From: CBFHWU01 sp965659665
GTDB taxonomy: Bacteria > Bacteroidota > Bacteroidia > Flavobacteriales > Flavobacteriaceae
NCBI GenBank assembly: GCA_965659665.1
Contig: CBFHWU010000011.1
Span: 1 to 64,000 of the forward strand
Reading direction: 5' to 3'
DNA length: 64,000 nucleotides
Part shown: piece after piece, positions 47,085 through 57,381 of the stretch
Position numbering within the stretch: position 1 is the first letter of the stretch
Layout of the letters: each line of letters starts with the position of its first letter
Position numbers and translations under genes: made by a program
Notes under the pieces: model-generated
Database searches by the model: none
The model's input: only the letters and a program-made list of their open reading frames with translations
Told to the model about the DNA's origin: nothing

Positions 47085-48644
47085 GTGATAAGTGTAAACA
47101 TAAAAAAAAATAAACTCCTATTGGTTTTGGTGTTATTTGTGTCTCTGACATTATCGGCACAATCAGGCTTAACACTTGAAAGGGGTATCCCTGAAAACGA
47201 AGGAATTTCGTCCAAAGCTATACTGACTTTCATCAAGGCTGCAGAAGAAAAGGTGGATGCGTTACACAGCCTGATGATTGTAAAAAACGGGAAGGTAGTC
47301 TCTGAAGGTTGGTGGGCACCTTACCAGTCAAATAGCCCTCACGAATTGTGGTCATTGAGTAAGAGTTTTACATCTACTGCTATTGGCTTTGCAGTGCAAG
47401 AAGGCTTGTTGTCAACCCATGATTTGGTGATGTCTTTTTTTCCTAAAAAAACACCCAAGAACCCTTCGTGGCAATTAAAACAATTGAGAATTATAGATCT
47501 TTTAACAATGAGTTCAGGGCACATGAAAGAGCCCATGCTAAATGCAATGGATAGTGATTGGGAACACACATTTTTGAATTCCGATATTCCTTTTATGCCT
47601 GGGACACACTATTTATATAACACTCCTGCTTCGTATATGCTTTCTGCTATTCTTCAACAAGTCACAGGTGAAAAATTAGTGGACTACTTGCAGCCTCGCC
47701 TGTTTGCGCCTTTGGGAATTGAAAAACCTGAGTGGGAAATGAATACAGGAGGAGTTAATACTGGAGGCTGGGGGTTACACCTCAAAACGGAAGATGTTGC
47801 CAAGTTTGGACAATTTTATTTACAACTAGGAAACTGGAATGGAAAACAGCTTCTCCCCACATCATGGATCAAAATGGCGACTTCCAAACAGGTTTCCAAC
47901 GGAAGTAACCCAAATAATGATTGGACGCAAGGATATGGATTTCAGTTTTGGCGTTCAAGGCATAATTCTTATCGTGCTGATGGAGCAATGGGGCAGTTTT
48001 GTTTAATATTTCCTGAACACCAAACCGTAGTGTCCATTACCTCTGGTACCAATGATATGCAAACAATCATGCAATTAGTGTGGGATATTATTTTACCAGC
48101 ATTAAAGGCTACAAGTTTGCCATTGGATTTTGCGGCCTACAAGACCCTTAAAGAAAAAACAGAAGGTTTGGCTCTTAAGCCAGTAATAGGGATGACGAGC
48201 AGTAAAGCTCAAAAAAAATGGCTCAACAAGAAATTTACCATAGCACAAAATATCCATGGGATAAAGTCTTTTACCTTTAAAATGGAAGAACAAGTCAATT
48301 TCTTGCTAATCGAAACGGAAGATGAAACGGATATGATTCCTTTTGGCTTTGGTGAATATGTGAAAAGTGAGCTTACAACACCCCTTCCTTTTACTCAAAC
48401 GAGAAGGTCAGAAATTGTTCCCAAGTCATCACTTAGGTATCAAAAAATAAAAAAGATAGCCGCCTCAGGAGCTTGGCTTAGTCATAACGAATTTAAATTA
48501 ACCGCTTACTTATACGAAACGCCTGTTCGTATGAACTATAAATTTGCGTTTTCTAATCAAGGATTAATGGTTGAATGCACTGCTGATCATTATTTAGGCC
48601 GCAACAATACTCCCCGCGTATTAAAGTCAGTTGAACATGAATAA
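47085..48644 (+). CDS. Serine hydrolase, beta-lactamase class C fold (locus 2)
   Basis: This 519-residue exported protein begins at GTG 47085; no in-frame ATG precedes the signal peptide (residues 9-25). SxxK is Ser90-Leu-Ser-Lys93 (ELWSLSKSFT), the Tyr motif is in HYLYNTPASYMLS, and YGFQFWRSRHNSYRADGAMGQ leads to the third motif. A beta-domain of about 150 residues follows. As in locus 1, an esterase acting on the glycan is more likely than antibiotic resistance. A 165-bp gap precedes it, the largest inside the enzyme run, and contains a small GAGCAA/TTGCTC hairpin (46990-47010). Confidence 0.85.
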   Translation: MISVNIKKNKLLLVLVLFVSLTLSAQSGLTLERGIPENEGISSKAILTFIKAAEEKVDALHSLMIVKNGKVVSEGWWAPYQSNSPHELWSLSKSFTSTAIGFAVQEGLLSTHDLVMSFFPKKTPKNPSWQLKQLRIIDLLTMSSGHMKEPMLNAMDSDWEHTFLNSDIPFMPGTHYLYNTPASYMLSAILQQVTGEKLVDYLQPRLFAPLGIEKPEWEMNTGGVNTGGWGLHLKTEDVAKFGQFYLQLGNWNGKQLLPTSWIKMATSKQVSNGSNPNNDWTQGYGFQFWRSRHNSYRADGAMGQFCLIFPEHQTVVSITSGTNDMQTIMQLVWDIILPALKATSLPLDFAAYKTLKEKTEGLALKPVIGMTSSKAQKKWLNKKFTIAQNIHGIKSFTFKMEEQVNFLLIETEDETDMIPFGFGEYVKSELTTPLPFTQTRRSEIVPKSSLRYQKIKKIAASGAWLSHNEFKLTAYLYETPVRMNYKFAFSNQGLMVECTADHYLGRNNTPRVLKSVEHE

Positions 48645-49521
48645 AAAAGTAATTTTCATTTTTTTTTATGTGGGTTTATTGAGTGCACAAAATCTGCCAA
48701 TCCCCAATTGGCAAGATGTTAATTATGCTGGAGATAATAAAATATATCATATGATGGACATTTATTATCCTGATGTAAACAAAAAGGAATTCCCTGTGGT
48801 GGTAACCATTTACGGGAGTGCGTGGAAATCTAACAAAAGTAAAGCCTCAAACTATATAAAAGAAACTTTAATTTCGCCACTCTTAGAGTCTGGATTTGCA
48901 GTAGTCTCCATCAATCATAGATCTAGTGCAGATGCCCTTTTTCCAGCACAAATTCATGACGTTAAAGCTGCCTTACGATTCATTCGTGCGGAGGCGACCA
49001 CCTATCACTTAAATACAGATTTTATTGGTGTTACGGGTTTTTCCTCTGGGGGGCATCTTGCTGCTTTGGCTGGGACAACCTCTTTTGATGATTCCATGGA
49101 GGGGGCGGTAGGAAATTATTTGGAGCATGAAAGCCACGTGGATGCTGTTGTTGACTGGTTTGGACCAACTGATTTTTTGATGATGGATCAATGTGGTTCA
49201 CAACTGGTTCATAATGCTTCTGACTCTCCAGAATCTTTATTGCTAGGAGGCCCTATACAAGATCACCCATTAAAGGCATTAAAGGCCAACCCTATTCATT
49301 ACATAGCTAAAGATACTCCTCCTTTTTTAATCTTTCATGGCATCCAAGACAACTTGGTTCCTCATTGTCAAAGTGAAACTTTATATAACGCCTTGCAAAA
49401 AATAAATATTCCGAGCGAGCTCGTTTTGATCGAGGAAGGTAAACACGGACCAAATGTGCTGGTCGTCACTTACACGAATAGGATGGGTCGTTTTTTTCAA
49501 CAACAATTTTTAAAAAAATGA
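48637..49521 (+). CDS. Alpha/beta hydrolase, carbohydrate esterase-like
   Basis: This 294-residue exported alpha/beta hydrolase has its ATG at 48637 inside the last codons of the preceding gene (8-bp overlap); the TTG at 48631 is less likely. The signal peptide covers 1-17. The oxyanion region is TIYGSAW, the nucleophile Ser136 lies in GFSSGGHLA, the Asp is in GIQDNLVP and the His in EGKHGP. The build resembles the BD-FAE/acetyl-xylan-esterase-like group. It likely removes an acyl group (acetate or a phenolic acid) from the glycan. It overlaps the next sulfatase gene by 4 bp (ATGA). Confidence 0.88.
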   Translation: MNKKVIFIFFYVGLLSAQNLPIPNWQDVNYAGDNKIYHMMDIYYPDVNKKEFPVVVTIYGSAWKSNKSKASNYIKETLISPLLESGFAVVSINHRSSADALFPAQIHDVKAALRFIRAEATTYHLNTDFIGVTGFSSGGHLAALAGTTSFDDSMEGAVGNYLEHESHVDAVVDWFGPTDFLMMDQCGSQLVHNASDSPESLLLGGPIQDHPLKALKANPIHYIAKDTPPFLIFHGIQDNLVPHCQSETLYNALQKINIPSELVLIEEGKHGPNVLVVTYTNRMGRFFQQQFLKK

Positions 49522-51290
49522 ACCATTATAAATCACGAATAGGAGGGTCTTTACTAACTTTATTATTGTTGTTGGGTTGTGAAACCTCAAAGGAAAAGCA
49601 TCGTTTAAATGTTTTGTGGCTAGTAGCTGAAGACCTAAGTCCATATTATCTTAATGCTTATGGTGACGCAAGAGCGCCTACCCCGAATTTAGACCGTTTG
49701 GCCAATGAAGGCGTAGTATATACCCATAATTTTTCTGTTTCTGGGGTTTGTGCTCCAAGCCGTGCCACTTTGGCCACTGGACTTTATCCAAATGCTTTTG
49801 GCGCACATAATATGAGAACGATTAGTCAAGAGGCTGCTGCCAAAAAAGCGGGAATAATTAATTATCAAGCTGTCCCACCCCAAGAAGTAAAGATGGTCAG
49901 TGAAATCATGCGAGAACAAGGGTACTACACCACCAACAACAGTAAAGAAGATTACCAATTTTTTAAATCAGAGCTGGCATGGGATGAGTCTAGTGCCTAT
50001 GCCCATTGGAGAAATAGGCCTTATGAAGAAATGCCTTTTTTTGCTGTTTTTAACGCTGGGGTTACGCACGAATCTAGTATGTGGTATCACAAGGCTAGAA
50101 TAGATGATTATGAAGATTTCCCCCCCGGTAGAGATCGGAAAGAGTGGTGGAAATTAAGAGGCTTTGATTCCTTGGAAGATTATGAAAATCATGAAATTCC
50201 TCCTCAAGTACCTGAGAATTTAGAAGTGGAAATCCCGCCTTATTTACCACAAAATGAAGTTGGAGCAAATGCAATGAGAAGAATGTATGCGAATATAGTT
50301 CGGATGGATCGCTTTTTTGGAAGGATTATCGACCAACTGGAAGCGGATGGACTTTTGGAAAAAACCATTATTTTTTGGTTTTCTGATCATGGTGGACCAT
50401 TACCTCGTCAAAAAAGACTATTATATGATTCTGGGCTACATACCCCTTTAATGATTCGTTTTCCAAATAAGGAAAGAGCTGGCGAAAGAGATGACCGATT
50501 AATCAGTTTTGTTGATTTTCCTTCAACTTTGTTGTCCCTAGCCAATATTGAACCTCCTTCCTACATGCAAGGGCAAGCTTTTGAAGGAAGTTTTAAGACA
50601 GAAAAATCTAGAGGATTTATTCATGGTCATGCGGATCGTTTTGACGAGAGCATTGACATGATTCGCGCTGTGCGGAATAAAAAGTTTAAATACTTAAAAA
50701 ACTTTTATCCAGAAAAGCCTTATTATCTCCCTTTAAAGTACCGCGAAAAAATGGATGTTATGCAGGAGTTGTTGAAAATGCGTGATGCTGGAAAATTGAA
50801 TAAGCACCAAGCCTTATGGTTTAAAACCTCAAAGCCGAATGAAGAACTTTTTGATATCGAAAACGATCCTCACGAATTGAATAACATTGCTGATGACCCT
50901 AACTATGCTGAAGTCCTGAATACTTTGAGAGAAGAATGCCTTCGTTGGATGACAGACATTGATGACAAGGGTTTAGTGGATGAGAGGGAGTTAATTGAAC
51001 TTTTTTATCCCAACGGCAACGCCCAATTAACAGCCGCTCCTAAGATTGAAATTACATCTAAAAAAGTGTCGGTAAGTACCACAGACACTGGTGTTCGAGT
51101 GGGTTATAGGTATCGTTCCGAAAAAGCGCCACACTTGGGTTGGAAACACTATACCCAACCCATTGACCAAAAAGTGGGTGATACCTTGGAAATCATCACT
51201 CATCGCTTGGGCTTTAAATACGGAATAACCACGGTCATTGATGGGATTATTTATGAAACGAATTACCCATTAAATGCACATGACAAATAA
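49518..51290 (+). CDS. FGly sulfatase, S1 family (second of four)
   Basis: This 590-residue lipoprotein (LLLLGC, Cys21) has the FGly motif Cys78-Ala-Pro-Ser-Arg (SGVCAPSRATL). The first metal pair is Glu-Asp (VAEDLSP) instead of Asp-Asp, a variant seen in heparan N-sulfatase-like members. FSDHGGPLPRQK is the second metal/active-site block. The C-terminal extension of about 100 residues (from 490) has a beta-domain style (KIEITSKKVSVSTTDTGVRVGYRY) that may bind sugar. It is translated in tight coupling with its neighbours: 4-bp overlap before, immediate abutment after. Confidence 0.93.
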   Translation: MNHYKSRIGGSLLTLLLLLGCETSKEKHRLNVLWLVAEDLSPYYLNAYGDARAPTPNLDRLANEGVVYTHNFSVSGVCAPSRATLATGLYPNAFGAHNMRTISQEAAAKKAGIINYQAVPPQEVKMVSEIMREQGYYTTNNSKEDYQFFKSELAWDESSAYAHWRNRPYEEMPFFAVFNAGVTHESSMWYHKARIDDYEDFPPGRDRKEWWKLRGFDSLEDYENHEIPPQVPENLEVEIPPYLPQNEVGANAMRRMYANIVRMDRFFGRIIDQLEADGLLEKTIIFWFSDHGGPLPRQKRLLYDSGLHTPLMIRFPNKERAGERDDRLISFVDFPSTLLSLANIEPPSYMQGQAFEGSFKTEKSRGFIHGHADRFDESIDMIRAVRNKKFKYLKNFYPEKPYYLPLKYREKMDVMQELLKMRDAGKLNKHQALWFKTSKPNEELFDIENDPHELNNIADDPNYAEVLNTLREECLRWMTDIDDKGLVDERELIELFYPNGNAQLTAAPKIEITSKKVSVSTTDTGVRVGYRYRSEKAPHLGWKHYTQPIDQKVGDTLEIITHRLGFKYGITTVIDGIIYETNYPLNAHDK

Positions 51291-53342
51291 ATGTTTAAAA
51301 CTAGAAATAAAGTGATAAAAAAAATATTTCCGCTTTTGTTGTTTTCTCTTGTTGGTTGTCAAAGACAACAATCATCAGGATTAACGTTAAATAATCTTTT
51401 TAGTGACCATATGGTGCTGCAGCAAGATACTTTAGTAAGTTTTTGGGGACAAGCACCCAAAGGAACTCAAGTAATGCTTGAGAGTAGTTGGGGCGAACGG
51501 TCAAGCATAATTGCCGATGATAAGGGGAGGTGGATTGTGCAAATGAACACCCCCAAAGCTGATCATAAAGCGCACCAACTCTCCGTAAAAACTAAAAATA
51601 AAACCATCAAAATTAAGGATATCCTTATGGGTGAAGTTTGGTTAGCCTCGGGGCAATCCAATATGGAAATGCCCATGAAAGGGTTTAGGTATGGCAGAAC
51701 TTTTGAGCGGGTTGAAGGGGCTGAAGAAGAAATTACTATTGCTCATTATTCCGAAATCAGAATGTTTACGGTTAAACGAAATATTGCTTTTCAGCCACAA
51801 GAGGAAGCAGAAGGCAATTGGTCGGTATGTTCGCCAGAAACGTTAAATGATTTTTCAGCGGTTGCCTATTTTTTTGGAAAAAAATTATATCAAGAATTAG
51901 GAGTTCCCATTGGGTTGATTCATTCTAGTTGGGGTGGGTCACCTGCTGAGAGTTGGGCTAGGTTGGATTTTCTAGAAAAAATAAAAGGATTTGAAGATAC
52001 TTCCCAGCGTTTAAAGCTTGCAATTGATCCAAATACCCCATATAACAAATGGTTGACCAAACATGAATATGTAAAATGGGATAGCCTTATAGAAGTGGAT
52101 AAATTTAAGTGGATTAATGAAAAAAATATAGATTTTTTGTCTGATGATTTCAATGATGATTCGTGGCAAAAAACAAACCTTGAGGGGATAAGTCAAGCTT
52201 TTGAAAAAGATAATTTTAATGGAATTGCGTGGATCAGACAACAGCTTGACTTAGACGAAGTTCCTCAAGGCGAGCTGGTTTTTGATTTAGGCAAAACCGA
52301 TGACCTTTACACGCTTTTCATTAATGGCGAAATGATTGCTAGGAAAGAGTATTGGGGAGTGGCCTCAAGTCGATATACTTTTAGTAGTGATCTTCTTAAA
52401 GAAGGAAGAAATACCATAGCCGTCCGTTTCATTGATGTTTGGGGTAAAGGGGGGTTAGCAATGGATCAAAAAAGAGGAATTTATAGTGGAGAAAAAAAAA
52501 TAATATCCTTTCCTGACCAGTGGAAGTTACAGATTATTTGTTATCTCACAAATGGAGACTTTTATATCCTAAAAAATAGAGGTGATAAAATTGTATTCCC
52601 TTCACCAGAGCGGATGCCTCACCAACCGGGTTCTCCCACTACTCTTAACAATGGTATGATTGCCCCGTTGACTCCCTATGCATTGAAAGGTTTTATCTGG
52701 TATCAAGGGGAGTCGAATCAAGGAAGGGCAGAACAGTATAAAACTCTTTTTCCCGCCGTAATTGATAGTTGGAGAGCACAATGGGGCAGTAAAGATTTAC
52801 CTTTTTACTACGTTCAGATTGCTCCTTATGCAGGATATGGATTAAGGACCGAACCCTCTCAAAGGCAGACTTCTGCTGAATTGAGAGAAAGTCAAATGCT
52901 CACGCTTACAAAACCTCACGTAGGAATGGCGATAACAACAGATATTGGAGATACAGAATTGATTCACCCTCCCAAGAAAAAACCTGTGGGAGACCGTTTG
53001 GCTCTATGGGCATTGGCCAAAGATTATGGCTATACGGATTTAGTTTATAGTGGCCCTATTTACAAATCCGTTGATTTTATTAACGGAAAAGCCTTGGTTT
53101 CATTTGACCATGCAGGTTCAGGGTTGTACTGCCCCGACAATGATATCAAACATTTTGAGATAGCAGGTCAGGATGGAAAATATGTTCCAGCCAAAGCAAA
53201 AATAATCGACAAAAAAGTATGGGTTTGGTCCCGTAAAGTCCCCCAACCCAAAGCTGTGAGGTTAGGGTGGGAAAATTATATAGAAATTAATTTGTTCAAC
53301 AAAGAGGGATTGCCTGCCTCATCTTTTAGATCAATGGAGTAA
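51291..53342 (+). CDS. SGNH carbohydrate acetylesterase (locus 2)
   Basis: This 683-residue lipoprotein (LVGC, Cys23) has the same layout as the locus-1 esterase: beta-domain, SGNH half with Ser123 in LASGQSN, HSSWGGSPAES, a jelly-roll insertion and WYQGESNQG. The segment before the catalytic His reads TELIHPPKK, so the Asp usual two residues before the His is a Leu. No sialic-acid genes are present, so it probably deacetylates the sulfated glycan. The start codon immediately follows the stop of the preceding sulfatase gene. Confidence 0.9.
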   Translation: MFKTRNKVIKKIFPLLLFSLVGCQRQQSSGLTLNNLFSDHMVLQQDTLVSFWGQAPKGTQVMLESSWGERSSIIADDKGRWIVQMNTPKADHKAHQLSVKTKNKTIKIKDILMGEVWLASGQSNMEMPMKGFRYGRTFERVEGAEEEITIAHYSEIRMFTVKRNIAFQPQEEAEGNWSVCSPETLNDFSAVAYFFGKKLYQELGVPIGLIHSSWGGSPAESWARLDFLEKIKGFEDTSQRLKLAIDPNTPYNKWLTKHEYVKWDSLIEVDKFKWINEKNIDFLSDDFNDDSWQKTNLEGISQAFEKDNFNGIAWIRQQLDLDEVPQGELVFDLGKTDDLYTLFINGEMIARKEYWGVASSRYTFSSDLLKEGRNTIAVRFIDVWGKGGLAMDQKRGIYSGEKKIISFPDQWKLQIICYLTNGDFYILKNRGDKIVFPSPERMPHQPGSPTTLNNGMIAPLTPYALKGFIWYQGESNQGRAEQYKTLFPAVIDSWRAQWGSKDLPFYYVQIAPYAGYGLRTEPSQRQTSAELRESQMLTLTKPHVGMAITTDIGDTELIHPPKKKPVGDRLALWALAKDYGYTDLVYSGPIYKSVDFINGKALVSFDHAGSGLYCPDNDIKHFEIAGQDGKYVPAKAKIIDKKVWVWSRKVPQPKAVRLGWENYIEINLFNKEGLPASSFRSME

Positions 53343-53357
53343 TTTATATTGTACATC

Positions 53358-54818
53358 ATGAACATTCAAAAAATTAAATTATTTCTACTTCCTATATGGG
53401 TAGTTTTTGTGATACCCTCATGTCAAAATAAAGCGGATAATCGCCCTAATATTATTTTGTTGTTGGCAGATGATTTGGGTCATCATGAGCTAGGGGCTTA
53501 TGGACAAGAAATAATTATGACTCCTCATTTGGATGAATTAGCAAAAAAAGGGATGAAATTTACTAATTTTTATGCGGGAAATTCTGTGTGTTCCCCCTCA
53601 AGGGCTGTTTTGCTCACAGGCAGAAGCGCTACTTACGTCCCCATTCGTGGAAACGCAGGATACTTTGGAAACGACAAATGGGAAGGTGTTTATTTGGATG
53701 AGAACGAATATACGCTCGGAGAAATGTTTAAAGAAGCCAACTATCAATCGGCCTTCATTGGGAAGTGGCATCTTGACAATCCGGACAACCCTGCCACTTG
53801 GGCTTACGGTCATGGCTTTGATTATGCGGCTCAAGAACAATGGACTGGACGCTTTGGAAAACGAAAATTTCAAAAACCTGGTTTGTGGGTAAATGGAGAC
53901 AAAAGGCATATCCCTTATGATTACAATCAACACGACTGTAAAGACGCATTTTACACTGATTTTGCATTTGAGTTTTTGGATCAAAGAGATCAAGATAAAC
54001 CTTTTTTCTTGTTTATGTCTTACAGAGCACCTCATTCCTTTGAAGGAGCCATTCGTGATACCTTGTGGTATGCAAAAGAAGACTGGCCAAAAGTGGAGCA
54101 GGCACAAGCGGCTAAAGTCACTTTGCAAGACAAGCAGGTAGGTAGGTTGTTAGAAAAACTAGCTTCCATCAATGAGTTAGAAAACACTATCATTTTATAC
54201 ACCAGTGATAACGGCGCACATTTTAGTACTGGTGAAAATGGACATGATCTAGAATTTTTTGATAGTAATGGAAACTTAAGAGGAGGAAAACGCGATTTGT
54301 ACGAAGGGGGTCTACGCGTTCCGTTACTCGTTTATTGGAAGGATAAGATAGCTTCGGGAGTAACTTCCGACCACATTTCAGCTTTCCATGACATTATGCC
54401 AACCTTTGCTGAAATTGCTGGATTGGAAAAACCAACCCAATCAAATGGTCTTTCTTTTTTGCCAACCTTACTCCATCAAAAACAAGAAAAACACGAGGTG
54501 TTGAATTGGGAAATTCAACTGAGCGGTTGGTTTCAAAGCATCCCGGATGGTGGATTTAGACAATCTGCGAGAATGGGTCAATGGAAAGGCGTTCGTTATG
54601 GAATAGATGCGGATATGGAACTTTACGATTTAAATAATGATGAATCTGAATCTCAAGACGTGGCGCATCATCATCCTGAAATCGTTCATGAATTTAATGA
54701 AATATTTAAAAATAATAGAGTGAATACTCCTGTTTTTCCATATGGAGGAGTCAAGCAAGATTACAAATCACAAAATAATTATAAAATGAAGAATGGGAAA
54801 TACATAAAAATAAAATGA
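53358..54818 (+). CDS. FGly sulfatase, S1 family (third of four)
   Basis: This 486-residue sulfatase begins at ATG 53358 (a TTG at 53349 is less likely). The lipobox is IPSC (Cys22). Metal ligands are Asp38-Asp39 (LADDLGHHE), and the FGly site is Cys78-Ser-Pro-Ser-Arg (NSVCSPSRAVL). YTSDNGAHFSTG and the FDSNGNLRGGKRDLYEGGLRVPL segment are typical of arylsulfatase A-like members. It differs strongly from the other three in the locus, so a separate sulfate position is expected. It starts 15 bp after the esterase gene. Confidence 0.94.
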   Translation: MNIQKIKLFLLPIWVVFVIPSCQNKADNRPNIILLLADDLGHHELGAYGQEIIMTPHLDELAKKGMKFTNFYAGNSVCSPSRAVLLTGRSATYVPIRGNAGYFGNDKWEGVYLDENEYTLGEMFKEANYQSAFIGKWHLDNPDNPATWAYGHGFDYAAQEQWTGRFGKRKFQKPGLWVNGDKRHIPYDYNQHDCKDAFYTDFAFEFLDQRDQDKPFFLFMSYRAPHSFEGAIRDTLWYAKEDWPKVEQAQAAKVTLQDKQVGRLLEKLASINELENTIILYTSDNGAHFSTGENGHDLEFFDSNGNLRGGKRDLYEGGLRVPLLVYWKDKIASGVTSDHISAFHDIMPTFAEIAGLEKPTQSNGLSFLPTLLHQKQEKHEVLNWEIQLSGWFQSIPDGGFRQSARMGQWKGVRYGIDADMELYDLNNDESESQDVAHHHPEIVHEFNEIFKNNRVNTPVFPYGGVKQDYKSQNNYKMKNGKYIKIK

Positions 54819-54881
54819 TAATTACCACTTCTATTTTACATCAGAAACACCGCCAATTAAAAACCCTTAAAATATATTTTT

Positions 54882-57326
54882 ATGTTTAATACGATGATTA
54901 AAAGTTTTTTAAAATCTCGACCCACAAGTTGGATGTTTTTATTTTTTGCCGCTATTTTCCTTAATAGTTGTTATAAAAAATCTGATGTTATTACAATCAA
55001 CTCTCCTTCCATGATCAATTCCTTAAAAGTGAATGTAGACAATGGTAAAATATTCTATCAAGTAAATCATGGGGATAAAAAAATTATAGTGCCTTCTCAA
55101 ATGGGTTTGACTTTTAAATCGGGGACATCATTATCCAAAGATTTGGAAATTGTAAATACCAAATTTACCAAAGTAGATGAAGCTTGGGAACAACCCTGGG
55201 GGGAAGAAAAGATCATACGAAATAATTATCAGGAGTGTATCATTTCTCTGATATCTGATAACAGCCCCGATCATCAGCTTGATCTCATCATAAGGGCTTA
55301 TGATGACGGGGTTGCTTTCAGATATCATATAAAAAAACTGGGAAGTACAGAAAACGTGGTCATTTCAGATGAGATAACAGAGTTTAATATAGCCACAGAC
55401 GCACAATCTTGGTGGATAAAGGCCTACCACCCAAACAGGTATGAGCAGCTTTATTCAACGTCTCCAATATCTAAAATTGATACCGTGCATACTCCACTAA
55501 CAATGCGATTTAGTGATGGAACACATTTGAGTATTCATGAAGCTTCGCTTACCAACTATTCATCCATGCAAATTGTTGGTCAAACATCAACAAAGCTTCA
55601 TTGTGATTTGGCTCCATGGTCCAATGGAGACAAGGTACGAACAACCATTCCCTTCAAAACCCCATGGCGTACCATTAAAATAGCGGATTCTGCTAGCGAG
55701 TTAATATCCTCGAACCTTACCCTAAACTGTAATCCTCCGAACCAATTAGGCGATGTCTCATGGATTAAACCTTCGAAATACATTGGAATTTGGTGGGGAA
55801 TGATTATTGGAAAATGGACATGGGGAGAAGGGTTCAGACATGGTGCAACTATTGAAAGAGGTAAAAAATATATTGATTTCGCTGCGGAAAATGGTTTTGA
55901 CGAAGTTTTGATTGAGGGAACTTCCGCAGGCTTTACAGGGCTATTTCCTGGAGATACAGTAACGACAAGCTACACCAAAACGACGACTGATTTTGACCTT
56001 AAAGAAGTGCAAAATTATGCCAAATCAAAGGGAGTATCCTTACAAGCCTATCATGAAACCAGCGCAAGTACCTTAAATTATTTAGCTCAAATTGATGATG
56101 CTTTTTCTCTTATGAAAGAATTAGGGATGCAAAAAGCAAAAATAGGGCATGTTGGAACTATGATGGATAAAGTAGAATATCATTACGGTCAACATGGGGT
56201 GAGCTATTACAGAAAAGTATTGGAAAAAGCGGCAGAGTATAACGTAGCGGTCAACTTCCATGAACCCGTTAAAGATACAGGCGAAAGACGGACCTACCCA
56301 AATATGTTAACTAGAGAAGGAGCCAGAGGAATGGAATACAATGCATGGGGCAATGGAGGGAACCCTGTAAATCATACCACCATCCTTCCATTTACAAGAA
56401 TGCTGGAGTCTCCAATGGATTTTACGCCAGGGGTTTTTGATCTGCTTTACCAAAAACTGGATCCCAATACAGCGGATCAAATTCCAGTAAAAATTTCATT
56501 TATTGATCAGGGTAATGGCTATTCTAATGTTAGGTATAAAGGAGGAGAATCATTTTGGCAAACTAAGCCAATGTCTCTTGAGAACAAAATAGAAGGCAAG
56601 GACTCCTTAAATGTCTGGTCCATAACTGAAATGATGAAACCAGGGGAATGGGAATGGGGGATTACGGTACATGATGTAGTTACGGACAATAATAACATCT
56701 GGTTACCAAGCGTACTCGAACTAGAAAACAGGGCAATAAAGGTATCCAAGAGTGGTAGAGTGTCAGGAGATATTAGTATAACAATTCCCAATCAAGGATT
56801 TGACCCCGAAAAAAGGTTTACTGCCTCAAAGGAAGATATAGAAGCCGTTGGCTCCAATGTATTCGGAAAAACACAAAGAGTGAATACCACTTTAGCTAAG
56901 CAACTGGCTTACTATGTGGTTCTATATAGTCCAATTCAAATGGCAGCTGATTTTATCGAAAACTATGTTAACCAACCAGCCTTCCAGTTTATTAAAGATA
57001 TCCCTGTTGACTGGGAGACTACGAGAATAATCAACGCAGAGATTGGCGAGTTCGTAACTATAGCACGAAAAGAAAAAAATAGTGAAGATTGGTATTTGGG
57101 GTCGATTACTAATGAACAACCTAGGGATTTTTCAATTTCTCTTGATTTTTTAAATGTCGATAAAAAATATAGAGCCACTATTTATAAAGATGGGGAAGAT
57201 GCTCATTGGGATAAAAACCCAACCGTCTTAACCATTGAAGAACTTACGTTAGTAAATAGTGACAGTTTATCCCTAAAACTTGCTTCGGGGGGAGGTGCTG
57301 CAGTAAAGATTAAACATATTGAATAA
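54882..57326 (+). CDS. GH97 alpha-glucosidase/alpha-galactosidase
   Basis: This 814-residue lipoprotein (FLNSC, Cys30) has an N-terminal beta-sandwich (about 40-300), a TIM barrel (about 305-680) and a C-terminal beta-domain. Family segments are IGIWWGMIIGKWTWGEG, the calcium/acid region NFHEPVKDTGERRTYPNML and REGARGMEYNAW. In the strand where retaining members carry an Asp nucleophile this protein reads KIGHVG, which looks like the inverting (SusB-like, alpha-glucosidase) form. That reading is by memory of the family and needs an alignment. It follows the third sulfatase gene by 63 bp. Confidence 0.93.
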   Translation: MFNTMIKSFLKSRPTSWMFLFFAAIFLNSCYKKSDVITINSPSMINSLKVNVDNGKIFYQVNHGDKKIIVPSQMGLTFKSGTSLSKDLEIVNTKFTKVDEAWEQPWGEEKIIRNNYQECIISLISDNSPDHQLDLIIRAYDDGVAFRYHIKKLGSTENVVISDEITEFNIATDAQSWWIKAYHPNRYEQLYSTSPISKIDTVHTPLTMRFSDGTHLSIHEASLTNYSSMQIVGQTSTKLHCDLAPWSNGDKVRTTIPFKTPWRTIKIADSASELISSNLTLNCNPPNQLGDVSWIKPSKYIGIWWGMIIGKWTWGEGFRHGATIERGKKYIDFAAENGFDEVLIEGTSAGFTGLFPGDTVTTSYTKTTTDFDLKEVQNYAKSKGVSLQAYHETSASTLNYLAQIDDAFSLMKELGMQKAKIGHVGTMMDKVEYHYGQHGVSYYRKVLEKAAEYNVAVNFHEPVKDTGERRTYPNMLTREGARGMEYNAWGNGGNPVNHTTILPFTRMLESPMDFTPGVFDLLYQKLDPNTADQIPVKISFIDQGNGYSNVRYKGGESFWQTKPMSLENKIEGKDSLNVWSITEMMKPGEWEWGITVHDVVTDNNNIWLPSVLELENRAIKVSKSGRVSGDISITIPNQGFDPEKRFTASKEDIEAVGSNVFGKTQRVNTTLAKQLAYYVVLYSPIQMAADFIENYVNQPAFQFIKDIPVDWETTRIINAEIGEFVTIARKEKNSEDWYLGSITNEQPRDFSISLDFLNVDKKYRATIYKDGEDAHWDKNPTVLTIEELTLVNSDSLSLKLASGGGAAVKIKHIE

Positions 57327-57381
57327 TATATGCACCCACACCAATGAGAAGCCATATAAATAACTTTAAAAAAAACATAAA

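Noticed and set aside
53598..54128. 176-residue antisense reading frame inside the third sulfatase gene
   Set aside because: It is fully inside a clear sulfatase gene and its protein is low in recognisable structure; a shadow frame.
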